The translations under genes and the position numbers were made by a program. The notes under the pieces are model-generated. The model did not search any database and was not told the DNA's origin. It saw only the letters and a list, made by a program, of their open reading frames with translations. A stretch of 64,000 bases of DNA, taken from contig JALDAJ010000001.1 of assembly GCA_022729235.1 (NCBI GenBank), forward strand, positions 248,001 to 312,000, written 5' to 3'. Source of the stretch: Candidatus Nanohalarchaeota archaeon. GTDB taxonomy: Archaea > Nanohalarchaeota > Nanosalinia > Nanosalinales > Nanosalinaceae. The stretch's first letter is position 1; each line of letters starts with the position of its first letter. Shown one piece after another: positions 35,996 to 44,688 of the stretch.

Positions 35996-36085
35996 GATAT
36001 ATCTCTGCACAGGCTAGCATCTGTCCTTCTATAGTTACCGAGTTAAGGAGAACCGGACCAGTTACATACCAGATCGAATTCAAGG

Positions 36086-36556
36086 GTGTCGCCATTGGAC
36101 AAGACCACTATCTCCGCGAGACTGCCGACAAAGCTAGTGAAGCTGATAGACAACATGTCAGACAACCGTACCGAGTTCTTGACAGAGGCTGTTATACGCA
36201 GAATCCACGACGAGGAACTCGTGAGAGAGGAAATCGAGAGGCAGAAAAGGGAGCGCGACCAGCTCATCAATGAGAAGCAGAGGATAGAGAAAGAGATAGA
36301 GGAGAAACGCGACGATATAAGGGAGTTGGAGAACATACTGACCGAGGTTCGGTCGCTTAACAAGGTCAGGGACAAGATACCTGACCAGGAGATACATAAG
36401 ATAAGGAAGATTGTCCGGAAGAACAAGTACGACAACGACCCGCGCAGCCTTTCTCCCCAGGCAGTTATCGAACACAACGCAGATAACCTAGCTAACCGGT
36501 ACGATGTTGAAAAAGAGAAAGTGGTGGAAATACTCAAGATACAGGCGTCTACGTAA
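36086..36556 (+). CDS. Ribbon-helix-helix-like protein with coiled coil
   Basis: This is a 156-residue protein from a GTG start. The N-terminus (TTISARLPTKLVKLIDNMSDN) looks like a ribbon-helix-helix strand and first helix, with RTEFLTEAVIRRI as the second. A charged coiled coil (about 47-95) and a small C-terminal helical domain follow. It could be a dimeric DNA-binding regulator or a structural protein. No partner toxin gene is adjacent. Confidence 0.6.
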   Translation: MSPLDKTTISARLPTKLVKLIDNMSDNRTEFLTEAVIRRIHDEELVREEIERQKRERDQLINEKQRIEKEIEEKRDDIRELENILTEVRSLNKVRDKIPDQEIHKIRKIVRKNKYDNDPRSLSPQAVIEHNADNLANRYDVEKEKVVEILKIQAST

Positions 36557-36831
36557 CACAGCCTCTTATCATTATTACATCACCGCATGATTCTCTCCCT
36601 AACCTGTTTTAGTCCAGAGAAACCGCGTCATAAATACAAGACCTCTTCTGTAATAGCTCCCGACCCTCGATGTAAAACATCTCTCTGTATTATTACGAAG
36701 AGTACCCGGTAATAATACACAACAAGATAATATCACAAGGTCAAGGAAACAACTCTACTCCCAGGAGAATTTAATACGAGATACCAAAGGTAATAAAGAG
36801 AGTTACGTGCAAAAAATCCGATAAAAACTTA
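36557..36831. other. Intergenic region with a palindrome
   Basis: This 275-bp AT-rich gap holds no gene that I can support. GTATTATTAC (36687-36696) and GTAATAATAC (36709-36718) form a perfect 10-bp inverted repeat with a 12-nt spacer, which could be a hairpin or an operator. It lies between a possible ribbon-helix-helix gene and an antitoxin-like gene. Confidence 0.4.
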
Positions 36832-36978
36832 TCAATCTTCCTGCGAGTCCTCGTACTTCTCCGCCTTTCTGATAAGCTCCTCGATAACACCGGAGAAGCT
36901 CTGTCCCGGTCGCTTCCTTTCCTTCAATCTCTCATAAATCTGGTTTTTAATCCCTATATTCGTTGTATACTTACCCAT
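36832..36978 (-). CDS. VapB/RHH-type antitoxin-like small protein
   Basis: This 48-residue protein starts at ATG 36978: an N-terminal beta-strand-like TTNIGI, then QIYERLKERKRPGQSFSGVIEELI. The ERLKERKRPG-SFS-VI pattern is typical of small archaeal VapB-family or DUF7557-like ribbon-helix-helix proteins. No PIN-domain toxin gene adjoins it, so it may be an orphan antitoxin or a general small regulator. Confidence 0.7.
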   Translation of the reverse strand: MGKYTTNIGIKNQIYERLKERKRPGQSFSGVIEELIRKAEKYEDSQED

Positions 36979-37066
36979 GAGTAATACTTAATCCGTTACG
37001 TAAAAAAGACCACAACAAAGACAGTTATAAACATACACGATTCCTTGTGTAGTTAAAGTGATCTAA

Positions 37067-37264
37067 ATGGAGTTCTCGAAACTATCGATGAGAAAAATCA
37101 TCCGTTCACAGGGTGACAAACGAATCTCGGAAAAAAGCACTGGAAAACTCGGAGAGGTACTGGACAGGTTCGCAGGCGATGTAGCTGAAGAAGCCATCGC
37201 AGTAGCCAGAGAGAATGGAAGAAAGACTGTCCGGGCTGAGGATATCAAGCAAGCGCTGAAATAA
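37067..37264 (+). CDS. Archaeal histone
   Basis: This 65-residue single histone fold has LSMRKIIRSQGDKRISEKST, a central helix with VLDRFAGDVAEEAIAVARENG, and KTVRAEDIKQALK. The RKTVRAEDIKQAL end is the diagnostic C-terminal strand-helix of HMf-type histones. It compacts DNA. A TATA-like GTTATAAAC lies upstream near 37023. With Alba at 57825 the organism has two chromatin proteins. Confidence 0.93.
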   Translation: MEFSKLSMRKIIRSQGDKRISEKSTGKLGEVLDRFAGDVAEEAIAVARENGRKTVRAEDIKQALK

Positions 37265-37340
37265 TTGTAATACAAAACCTCTTTTATTCAGCACTATACC
37301 TCTATATGTATTACAAGATAGCAGAACCAAGAGAATAAAG

Positions 37341-37525
37341 CGCCCAGGCCAGGGCTCGAACCTGGGACCACGACGTTGCTGTACCGAAGACCAGTGATCA
37401 CACCGTTTCCTAGAAACGGTGTTCGAGCATCGCTCTTGAAGAACGATGCGATCTTCTTGAACACCATTCTCGGCGAGAATGGCGTGTTTAACAGCGTCGC
37501 GCTCTACCTGCTGAGCTACCTGGGC
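37341..37525 (-). tRNA. tRNA-Asn (anticodon GUU) with a 112-nt intron
   Basis: Minus strand: acceptor GCCCAGG (37525-37519) pairs with CCTGGGC (37348-37342), discriminator G. Anticodon stem CGACG/CGTCG; loop CT-GTT-A, intron 37377-37488 at 37/38, then A38. CTGT pairs with ACAG at the intron end. The intron has three hairpins; the first has the same AACAC...TGTT base as the tRNA-Phe intron. Confidence 0.93.
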
Positions 37526-37669
37526 GTGGAACTGTAAAGACGAGATTGCTAGCTATTTTTTTAAACGTGAATGAAAGATAAAGGGAAAAATCCGGGACCG
37601 GTTAGTCCGTCGGATCAGCCGTAACTACTGATTAGCCCGGGAAACACATCACGAGTTTCGGACGGCAGG

Positions 37670-38800
37670 TTAGTCGAGGAAGTTCTTGTTCTCTATCTTC
37701 TCTGGCAGGTAGGTGTTAGCCACGAATTCAAGTGACTGCGAAGCAAGTGCCTGCTGTTCCACTCTTACACCCATGTCAATCATCTTCTGGAACTGGTTCT
37801 GCCATTCCTCGGTCTGCATCCAGTCGTACTCCATGACATCCTGGATTCTCTTGTAGTCCTTCGTCGGACCTCCTGCATCCTTCGGCTTGCCCTTTAGGTT
37901 TTCGGTGACGTTGTGGAGGTCGTACTCTTCTATATCCTCCATTGTCATACCGATGAGCTTGGCTTCCGGCGTCGCTAACCTATCCGACTGGAATGCTAGT
38001 GACATCGAACCGGATTTGAGGACTGAGTAGATGTAGTATCCCCATGGGTCGCCGTCCGTGAAGACGTAGACGGGTAGATCCAGCTCGTTATTCATCATGT
38101 TGATGAGTCTTCTGGCACCTCTTGCAGGCTGTCCTCCTGTCCCTATGATTATAGCGTTGTGGTCCTTGTGGAAGTCCTCTTCAACCAGCCTGTTAACCAT
38201 CGCCGAGGTCTCGACTACGAGGACGAAGTCTGCATTGCATTCTACGAACTCGAAGTGGTCAACGATAGAGTTGATAGCCATTCCGGAGGTTCCCATGTTC
38301 ATTCCATCGATTTCGTCACCGGAGTCATTGATGACTATAGGTCCGAAAAGCCGTCCTTTCGGCTCAGCGAATAGGTGCAGATCTTCCCTGATAGCTCCTG
38401 TCGCAGTCTCTATGTCAACAACAACGTTGTTGGACTCGTCCTGGTCATCGAACGTGTTTTCGTCCAGCCCAGGCACACTGTGCTTGAGCTGGTAGTATAC
38501 CTCTCTGATTGCCGCTGTTCTTCCCTGTTCGACCAACTCCTTGGTCTTTGAGGCAACCATCAGCGTCTGCATGAACTTTCTCGCGTGAGAGATATTCAGG
38601 AATTTCCTTGTTGAGTAGCTGTCTCCAAGCTCTAACCGTCCATCTTCTTCATCGTACTCGACGTTACTCTTGGACCTGACCTTTGTCTCTATCGTAAGGT
38701 TGTCCTCTTCAGGATCGTCAAGCTGTCTCTGGATTTTCTTTCCCAGCCGGGTCAGTTTATCTACCGTCCGTTCATCGTTCTCAAATTCTTTCTTTGGCAT
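37670..38800 (-). CDS. top6A: DNA topoisomerase VI subunit A
   Basis: This is a 376-residue Spo11-family protein. The 5Y-CAP domain has the catalytic tyrosine in REVYYQLKH (Tyr103 expected). The Toprim domain has Glu197 (VVETSAM) and the DGDPWGYYIY motif (249-258). It makes the double-strand break for decatenation and relaxes supercoils together with subunit B, encoded just upstream on the same strand. The 69-bp gap between the two genes holds a dispersed hairpin. Confidence 0.95.
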   Translation of the reverse strand: MPKKEFENDERTVDKLTRLGKKIQRQLDDPEEDNLTIETKVRSKSNVEYDEEDGRLELGDSYSTRKFLNISHARKFMQTLMVASKTKELVEQGRTAAIREVYYQLKHSVPGLDENTFDDQDESNNVVVDIETATGAIREDLHLFAEPKGRLFGPIVINDSGDEIDGMNMGTSGMAINSIVDHFEFVECNADFVLVVETSAMVNRLVEEDFHKDHNAIIIGTGGQPARGARRLINMMNNELDLPVYVFTDGDPWGYYIYSVLKSGSMSLAFQSDRLATPEAKLIGMTMEDIEEYDLHNVTENLKGKPKDAGGPTKDYKRIQDVMEYDWMQTEEWQNQFQKMIDMGVRVEQQALASQSLEFVANTYLPEKIENKNFLD

Positions 38801-38830
38801 TTCAGATACACCTCGTGTTTCTGAATCCGA

Positions 38831-38847
38831 GAAGATCTCTGATCTTC
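38831..38847. repeat. Dispersed hairpin B in the top6B-top6A spacer
   Basis: GAAGATC (38831-38837), loop TCT, GATCTTC (38841-38847). Positions 38827-38848 are identical over 22 nt to the reverse complement of 50082-50103, inside the tRNA-Arg(GCG) intron. The exact match, loop included, argues for recent copying rather than chance. It lies antisense to the operon but would fold on either strand. Confidence 0.6.
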
Positions 38848-38869
38848 GTTGTTCTCATTTTCATCACCT

Positions 38870-40477
38870 CTAGAGCTGTTCGGGGTTGTAGTCCCGTTCA
38901 ACTAGTTTCTGGATTTTGTTCTCCATCTCTTCTTCGTCACCTTCTCCAGCTAACTGGGCGATAGCCGGCGCCATCTCCTTCGCGTAGCTGGTAAGCTTTC
39001 GTTTCTTCTTCTCCTGTATCTTCTGTCTTTCCTTTCTTCCGATGTAGCGCCCGAGTTTTCTACCTGCTTCCTGTAGCGCGAGCCTCATCTCCTTCCTGAT
39101 ATCATCATAGTTCGCTACAGCTTCTTTACCTTCCGAAGTGAAAGGCACCCAGACCGAGGCGATGTGTACCAGAACGTATAGCGGTCCCTGAGGTCTACCT
39201 CCCGACTGGGATATGTTGTACCGGCTCCAGTCCACTTCTTCTATGGCTTTTGTCGTGACACAGGCAGATTTCTTGTATAGTAGAGGAACCTTGTTAGCGT
39301 ACCTGAGCTCGTCGAAGCTTCCTTCCTCTTCTATGTCGCCTCCCCATGCAAGTCCGACCTCTACAACGAACGGGTTGCCCTTGTATACCGTCGGCTTTCT
39401 CGTAATCGCAGTACTGAATTCCGGGTTAAGCTCCTTCTTCAGACCTTTCAGCACCAGGTCTTCACCAATCGGTGATAGGCAGTCCGTCGGCGGCGACTGG
39501 AGTTTTACGCGTTCTGCTGCGTTAAGAATCTGCTCGATCTCATCTTTTTCAAGCGTGTTAGGTCGCCTACCATCATCTACACCTGCCTCATCACATATCT
39601 CCTGCGCGCTCGTACGTCCAACACGGGTGAACTCCTGCTGCAGGAACGAGGATACCGTCCTTGCGCTTGAGCTTTCCACCATCCTCATCACGACACCGAG
39701 TTCGACGCCGTGAAGGTGTGGCTTGATCTCCTTCGGCTTCTCAGGAAGCTCCTTTGATACTCGCGGGTACTCTATCTTGTTCCCGCTCGGCTCCCTGAGC
39801 ACTATACGGGCGTACGGGTTCATGATAGCCGTGTGCTTCAGGTAGTTACGAACAGAGTGGTGTCCCTTCGTGTATTTTGCCTCGATATCCATTTCGATAG
39901 TCGTCCCGTGGTCGAAGTAGTAATCCTTGTCTCCAGGGAACTCGTCACTATCTTCATCGATAACCTCATCCTCAATAATTTCCGGCTCGTTTTCCTCCGT
40001 GTCAATCCGTACAACAAACCTGTGGCACGGTTCACCTTCCTGTTTTGACCATACCGTTACCGGTTCTCCCGTGGTCAGCTGGGCATACATGGCGGACGCA
40101 GAAATCCCGATACCCTGCTGTCCCCTTGACTGCTGGAGCTTGTGGAACTTGGAACCGTACAGGAGTTTACCGAATACCTTCGGAATCGTCTCTCTGTCCA
40201 GCCCGATCGCGTTGTCCCTGATTTCTACCCGGCACTTATCGTCTCCTATCTCATCTATCAGCACGTGGATCTCCGGGAGTATCTCATCCTCTTCACACGC
40301 ATCCAGAGAGTTGTCGACAGCCTCTTTTATTACAGTTATAATCGATTTTTGGGCATTTTCGAACCCTAGAAGGTGCTTGTTTTTCTCGAAGAACTCCGCC
40401 ACCGAAATCTCGCGGTGGTCTGAGCCTTCCTCTATCTCTGCTTGTTGTTCTACTCCGTTTGGCATTTCAAAAATCAC
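38870..40477 (-). CDS. top6B: DNA topoisomerase VI subunit B
   Basis: This is a 535-residue GHKL ATPase. The N box is KEAVDNSLDA (51-60), G1 is RDNAIGL, and G2 is RGQQGIGIS (118-126). The transducer domain follows with its conserved basic patch (KRKLTSYAKEM). ATP binding closes the dimer and drives strand passage. It is the first gene of the top6BA operon. A hairpin-containing leader (40478-40600) separates it from the KH-protein gene. Confidence 0.95.
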   Translation of the reverse strand: MIFEMPNGVEQQAEIEEGSDHREISVAEFFEKNKHLLGFENAQKSIITVIKEAVDNSLDACEEDEILPEIHVLIDEIGDDKCRVEIRDNAIGLDRETIPKVFGKLLYGSKFHKLQQSRGQQGIGISASAMYAQLTTGEPVTVWSKQEGEPCHRFVVRIDTEENEPEIIEDEVIDEDSDEFPGDKDYYFDHGTTIEMDIEAKYTKGHHSVRNYLKHTAIMNPYARIVLREPSGNKIEYPRVSKELPEKPKEIKPHLHGVELGVVMRMVESSSARTVSSFLQQEFTRVGRTSAQEICDEAGVDDGRRPNTLEKDEIEQILNAAERVKLQSPPTDCLSPIGEDLVLKGLKKELNPEFSTAITRKPTVYKGNPFVVEVGLAWGGDIEEEGSFDELRYANKVPLLYKKSACVTTKAIEEVDWSRYNISQSGGRPQGPLYVLVHIASVWVPFTSEGKEAVANYDDIRKEMRLALQEAGRKLGRYIGRKERQKIQEKKKRKLTSYAKEMAPAIAQLAGEGDEEEMENKIQKLVERDYNPEQL

Positions 40478-40526
40478 CTAAGGGATTTTTTGCAAGGCCG
40501 AAACCCTGCGGATTTCTAGTCTGTAG

Positions 40527-40569
40527 AAGACCTTTTTGGTCTTCGAGTCCCGAAATTCCTTGAATTTCT
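40527..40569. repeat. Dispersed hairpin B plus second hairpin upstream of top6B
   Basis: GAAGACC (40527-40533), loop TTTTT, GGTCTTC (40539-40545), followed by GAG, matches the stem of hairpin B after 23S rRNA and in the tRNA-Arg(UCU) intron. A second hairpin, GAAATTC (40553-40559) with GAATTTC (40563-40569), adjoins it. It sits in the 123-bp gap upstream of top6B and could affect the message or act as a terminator-like element. Confidence 0.5.
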
Positions 40570-40600
40570 GTCATAGTATCAGTTTTCGTAAGTTCAGTTT

Positions 40601-41107
40601 TCAATGTTTGATTTTGTCCTGGTTTTTCTCTATGTATCCGTAAGCCGTGGAATGCGAACTACCCTGTAGCAGCATCCTTATAGCCTCCATCGCAACTTCG
40701 ATGTTCCCTGGATCGCCTATCAGTCCTATCGTGGAGCCGTAAATCGATATATCGATATTAGCCTGTTTTTCGAGGTGTCGCCTTGTTTCCCCATCTCTCC
40801 CGATTACTCTACCTTTCAGTCGTTCACGGGAGTTGGAGGTTTCAGCATAGTCATTCACATCTATTATCTTCAGAGCCTTATCTTTCTCAGTCGCTAGCCT
40901 GAACGCCTTTTCGGGATTAAACCCTCTTCCGACAGCCCTGACTATATTAGCCGCACTCATCTCTTCTAATGGTTCACCATCGATCCTGGCTGTATTATCA
41001 TCTATCTCAAGTTCACATCCTGTCACGTCCTCAAAATCTCTCCTGGTCTCTCCTCCTTCTCCTATTAGAACGCCGACGCGATCTTCAGGTATTTTTACCT
41101 CTTTCAC
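40601..41107 (-). CDS. KH-domain RNA-binding protein (archaeal Dim2/Krr1-like)
   Basis: This 168-residue protein has two KH domains. KH1 has IPEDRVGVLIGEGGETRR with a GxxG loop (IGEGG); KH2 has LKGRVIGRDGETRRHLE. This length and motif order match archaeal Dim2-like proteins that bind the 16S 3' end during small-subunit maturation. It lies beside RIO1 and aIF1A genes in a ribosome-biogenesis run. Confidence 0.9.
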   Translation of the reverse strand: MKEVKIPEDRVGVLIGEGGETRRDFEDVTGCELEIDDNTARIDGEPLEEMSAANIVRAVGRGFNPEKAFRLATEKDKALKIIDVNDYAETSNSRERLKGRVIGRDGETRRHLEKQANIDISIYGSTIGLIGDPGNIEVAMEAIRMLLQGSSHSTAYGYIEKNQDKIKH

Positions 41108-41160
41108 CCTAATCCCTGTAAAGGGTAACTTTACAAACCTTTAAATACCTTAAATCCGAG

Positions 41161-41937
41161 TTACAGCGCTTCTTCGCCAGAAAAAATACGTTCAAAGGCT
41201 TTCTGAGGATCGGTTTCAGAACCCTGCTTTTCGAAGAAATCAGCCACCTGCTCGATGTCACGCCGCAGCAGCTCCTGTGCCCGCGGATGAGTCTTGTGAA
41301 TGCCCTGGGAGAAGTCAATCAACACCAGTTCATCCTCTTCAACCAGGATGTTATACTCGGATAGGTCGCCATGGACAAGCTCCTCTTGCCTCCATAACCG
41401 TTCGATACCATCAATAACACGCTCATAACCGAACTCCGGGTTCTCTATCTCGACGTCTTTCAGCTTGGGATACGGTCGGAAATCCTCTCCTATAAACTCC
41501 ATGACCAGTATGTTGTCCTCCGTATCGATAGGTTCAGGGCATCTGACAACGTTTCTCGCTTTCTGCAGGTTCCTGTACTCCTTCCGGCACCATTCAGTTA
41601 TAATCGACCAGCGGTCGTCTTTGACATTTCTGAAACGTTTATCACCCTGCAAGTACTGCTTCATCTCCCGGAAATTCCCTGCCCGGGTCATGTAGATTTT
41701 TACCAGCACACGTTCTCCATCTGGTGTGTCCGCAAGAAAAACAACTGATTCCTTACCCGACTCGATAGTACCGTACAACCTCTCCAGCACCTTCCTGTCC
41801 GCGAGTTTCAGTAATGCGCGCTGTGTCCTGTGGTCGAAAACGTTCTCAAAGGCTTTCTTCGCCTCGGAGGTATCAAACATGCGACGGGATTCTTCACGCC
41901 AGCGCTCCCGGAAATCAAAGTCTTCCTCATCCATCAT
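41161..41937 (-). CDS. rio1: RIO1-type serine/threonine kinase
   Basis: This is a 258-residue protein. A glycine-poor nucleotide loop SGKESVVFLA (60-69), a lysine near 80, catalytic HGDLSEYN (189-196) and the metal motif DFSQG (208-212) identify RIO1, an atypical kinase/ATPase that helps mature the small ribosomal subunit. It overlaps the small membrane protein upstream by 4 bp and is followed by the Dim2-like gene. Confidence 0.93.
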   Translation of the reverse strand: MMDEEDFDFRERWREESRRMFDTSEAKKAFENVFDHRTQRALLKLADRKVLERLYGTIESGKESVVFLADTPDGERVLVKIYMTRAGNFREMKQYLQGDKRFRNVKDDRWSIITEWCRKEYRNLQKARNVVRCPEPIDTEDNILVMEFIGEDFRPYPKLKDVEIENPEFGYERVIDGIERLWRQEELVHGDLSEYNILVEEDELVLIDFSQGIHKTHPRAQELLRRDIEQVADFFEKQGSETDPQKAFERIFSGEEAL

Positions 41938-42218
41938 TCAAGCTTTTCCCGGGCAATCCTCAAAACGTTAACCTGGTATCCTAGAGAGGTAGCGATGGCG
42001 ACTGCTCCAGATACAGCAACATACGGCAGATGCGTCGCAGCTCTTACCCAGTACTCCGTGAATGACAGGCATACCTCTGCGACAGGTCCGTCCTGGAAGT
42101 CTCCAAGCGACCCGCAGAACTCAGTTATCATGAAATCATTGTTGAAAAGTGTTATCAGGGTAACAACAGCTGCATAAGCCACAACTCCGATAAGCGTTGC
42201 CTTCCAGCTACGTTCCAT
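41934..42218 (-). CDS. Small two-helix membrane protein
   Basis: This 94-residue protein has transmembrane segments near residues 7-22 and 64-80 with two cysteines between (FCGSLGD, VCLSF). It overlaps the RIO1 start by 4 bp, so it is translated from the same message. No family recognised. Confidence 0.6.
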   Translation of the reverse strand: MERSWKATLIGVVAYAAVVTLITLFNNDFMITEFCGSLGDFQDGPVAEVCLSFTEYWVRAATHLPYVAVSGAVAIATSLGYQVNVLRIAREKLE

Positions 42219-42260
42219 ACGTACTATTTCTGCATCCTCCTATAAAAAGTACCCGAAAAG

Positions 42261-42569
42261 TTACAGGAACTCCGAGATTTCGCCGAGGTAGTCATTATCT
42301 TCCAGCCACTCCGTCTCCGCCTGCGAGTAGCTGTAGACGATATCTCCTTTCTCGTCGCCCTGTATATCCCACGGATTTACGAGAACTACGGAGTCTCTCT
42401 TCACCCAGATGCTTCGCTTCTTTGCACCTGGAATCCTGCAGATACGTTTATTCCCGTCAGTGCAGTAGACACGGTACTTTCCACCGCCTTCTTTCCTGAG
42501 CACGATCCCCAGTACTTCATCTCCTGATGGCTCACGTACTCTTCCGATACTTTCCTCTTCTTCACTCAT
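42261..42569 (-). CDS. Translation initiation factor aIF1A
   Basis: This 102-residue S1-like OB-fold protein has EVLGIVLRKEGGGKYRVYCTDGNKRICRIPG (split) and IWVKRDSVVLVNPWDIQ, the standard eIF1A/aIF1A landmarks. It binds the small-subunit A site and helps start-codon selection. It is part of the reverse-strand translation run with RIO1, Dim2 and NMD3. Confidence 0.93.
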   Translation of the reverse strand: MSEEEESIGRVREPSGDEVLGIVLRKEGGGKYRVYCTDGNKRICRIPGAKKRSIWVKRDSVVLVNPWDIQGDEKGDIVYSYSQAETEWLEDNDYLGEISEFL

Positions 42570-42619
42570 ATTTCCTCTTTGGGCTCCCTATATTTTTAAA
42601 CTCGGTATTCCTGAGCAAA

Positions 42620-43168
42620 CTATTCACCGACCCGGATGATAACCGGCGAACATCTCAGCCGTTCTCTCAGGCTCCGGACAGAGTCCTGAAGCCTTTCTTC
42701 CGGCATCTGCATCTCTTTTCCAGTCCACGAATCGTTGACAGTAAACCCTTCCGAAGCCGTGTAGTCGGAAAGTAAGACCCAGTGAGCGAAATGAGTGTAC
42801 ATATCTAGGTGCCACTTGTCAAGCAAGACTATAGCCACGTCGTTTCTAGCTGCCTCCCGGTAATCCTCCAGGTGAAGAGGTTTATGTACAGGATTCAGTT
42901 GCTCCTCCAGCTCCTCTGATAATTCGTGATACCTACGCTCTAGATAGGGTGATTCCACAAACACCTCTGCAGTGTAGTCTTTCTTGAGTTTGCTGATAAG
43001 GTACGGTTCGTAGCACTCTCTGTCAAACCTGAACGATTCATTCATGAGTCGGAACTCTTTCTCTTTATCCCACTCATAACTTTTTTCGTAGTGTGAGCGC
43101 GCCATCGCGTAACAGTTGATGAAGCAGCTGAAAGGAGCCGACTGCCTGAACGTTAAAACACCAGACAT
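42620..43168 (-). CDS. C39-like papain-fold protein (putative cysteine peptidase)
   Basis: This 182-residue protein has RQSAPFSCFINCYAMA near the N-terminus, a Q(S)..C pattern like C39-family peptidases. Further on come THFAHWVLLSDYT and VNDSW, placing His and Asp as in these folds. It could be a peptidase or a catalytically inactive relative. It is flanked by aIF1A and NMD3 genes with no obvious link. Confidence 0.6.
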   Translation of the reverse strand: MSGVLTFRQSAPFSCFINCYAMARSHYEKSYEWDKEKEFRLMNESFRFDRECYEPYLISKLKKDYTAEVFVESPYLERRYHELSEELEEQLNPVHKPLHLEDYREAARNDVAIVLLDKWHLDMYTHFAHWVLLSDYTASEGFTVNDSWTGKEMQMPEERLQDSVRSLRERLRCSPVIIRVGE

Positions 43169-43253
43169 AGTTTAAGAGAAGGTCTGAAAGCTTAAAAAGC
43201 TTGCTAAATTAATAATATCTAAAATAAGATAATTTAAACAACTTTCAGAATAT

Positions 43254-43931
43254 TTAATTCATCCTAACAGACACTACGTTCCTGTAGACCTCCTGCCCGT
43301 CTTCCTCACCTATAAGTTCATAGGAGCGCTTGATTTCCGGGTCGTACCGGTCTCTTAGAATGGACAGGATTTTCTTCGCCATCCTCTCCGTTGATATGTA
43401 GAAGTTATAGCCGTGGTCGGTGTCCTCCATGTTGGAGAGGAAGTCTTTCCGGCTCTCGTTTGTCATCTCCGCCGCCCTGTCGACTATCGTATCCCTTACA
43501 TGTTCGAGTTCATCACCTCTTAACTGTATCTTGACCTTGTAGAACCCGCCCGTGAACTTGGAGCAGTCGGGGCACTGATTGTTCTCGAACCTGACTTCGG
43601 TGTCGTAGTAGGCATTCATCTCGTCTTTCGAGGCATGTACCCGGGCGAACATGTCGTCGTCTTCCTCCCAGAACTGTATCTCCATCTCCACATCTGGTTC
43701 TGAGAACTCTTCGAACCTCGCGCCGAGCTGGTCCTGGACAGTGTATTCCTCTATCCATTCACCAGACTTCCTCATACGTCCGCAGACAGGACAGACTACT
43801 ATCTCCACTTTATCCGGTATATCAAGTAGTGCGTGTTTCTCAGGGTAACAGCGGGCGCATAGCTTCTTCTTGTCGCCGTAGAGTTCCTCGACCTCGCGGC
43901 CGCACCGGGGACAGAATTTTGTCAAGTTCAT
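43254..43931 (-). CDS. NMD3-family ribosome biogenesis protein
   Basis: This 225-residue protein has N-terminal zinc-binding CPRCG...CARCYPE and VCPVCGRMRKSGEW, then CPDCSKFTGGFYKVKIQLR, matching archaeal NMD3 proteins. In eukaryotes NMD3 escorts the large subunit; the archaeal form probably assists late large-subunit assembly. It is shorter than eukaryotic NMD3, as usual for archaea. Confidence 0.88.
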   Translation of the reverse strand: MNLTKFCPRCGREVEELYGDKKKLCARCYPEKHALLDIPDKVEIVVCPVCGRMRKSGEWIEEYTVQDQLGARFEEFSEPDVEMEIQFWEEDDDMFARVHASKDEMNAYYDTEVRFENNQCPDCSKFTGGFYKVKIQLRGDELEHVRDTIVDRAAEMTNESRKDFLSNMEDTDHGYNFYISTERMAKKILSILRDRYDPEIKRSYELIGEEDGQEVYRNVVSVRMN

Positions 43932-43955
43932 GGTCTGGTTTTGGCTTTCAAAGCT

Positions 43956-44282
43956 TTAAATCTCGAATTCCAGTCGGTCACCTTCCTCTAACTCGAGAGG
44001 TTCTGTCGATTCTAAGAGATATCTCGCTGGTTCTCCCGGTCTATAGAATCTCCAGGGCTTTGCCTCTTGGATATCAACCACTTTTTTCTCGCTGTCAAGG
44101 AACACGAGCTGTAGAGGTACGGGCACGAACATCATGTCGATTACCGGTTTTCTTTCGTAGAAGCTGAAAAGCATCTTTCCCTCACTCCTGAATCTCATCC
44201 CTCGTGCCTTTGAAACAGGGTCATCCGCCAGCTCTGCTTCTATAATACGGTGGCCGAGGTCGATTTCAATGACCTGAGACAT
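43956..44282 (-). CDS. DUF192 family protein
   Basis: This 108-residue protein has the DUF192 core: ARGMRFRSEGKMLFSF, a hydrophobic MMFVPVPLQLVFLD strand, and the closing EPARYLLE...EGDRLEFEI. DUF192 proteins are small beta-barrels of unknown function, often exported in bacteria; this one lacks a signal peptide. It lies 24 bp downstream of the NMD3 start, divergent in no sense but on the same strand run. Confidence 0.85.
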   Translation of the reverse strand: MSQVIEIDLGHRIIEAELADDPVSKARGMRFRSEGKMLFSFYERKPVIDMMFVPVPLQLVFLDSEKKVVDIQEAKPWRFYRPGEPARYLLESTEPLELEEGDRLEFEI

Positions 44283-44321
44283 ATGTTGCTACTTGATTTC
44301 ACATGCCTTTATCTTAATCGA

Positions 44322-44663
44322 CTAAAGATCCTCCATATCCTCGAAGTGGAGAAAATGTTTAACCGCGTTAGGATAGTTCTTTTCCAGTCTCTCGACAAGC
44401 TCCGGATAAACTTCCTCAAATAACTCTAACTCTAGATAATCTCCCTCAATCGACATCTCATATCTCCGGGTCCCTCCTACTTCAGACCGTCCCTGAAGAT
44501 ACATATCCAGCCTCCATAAACCGTCTTCCTCTGGCTGGTTCGGAGTCAGCACTATCCGTGTCCTATCCTTATCTAAGCCAAACTCATGGAACCTTTCTAC
44601 ATCACCAACATATTTTTCGATAAACTCTTCATAATCCATACTCAGTTTTAGAGGTTGAGCCAA
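44322..44663 (-). CDS. Hypothetical small protein
   Basis: This 113-residue soluble protein of mixed alpha/beta appearance has no recognised family. It is on the same strand as the DUF192 and PHP genes and is closely packed with them, so it may share their transcript. Confidence 0.55.
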   Translation of the reverse strand: MAQPLKLSMDYEEFIEKYVGDVERFHEFGLDKDRTRIVLTPNQPEEDGLWRLDMYLQGRSEVGGTRRYEMSIEGDYLELELFEEVYPELVERLEKNYPNAVKHFLHFEDMEDL

Positions 44664-44688
44664 GGATTAAAACCAAAACTATAGAGTA

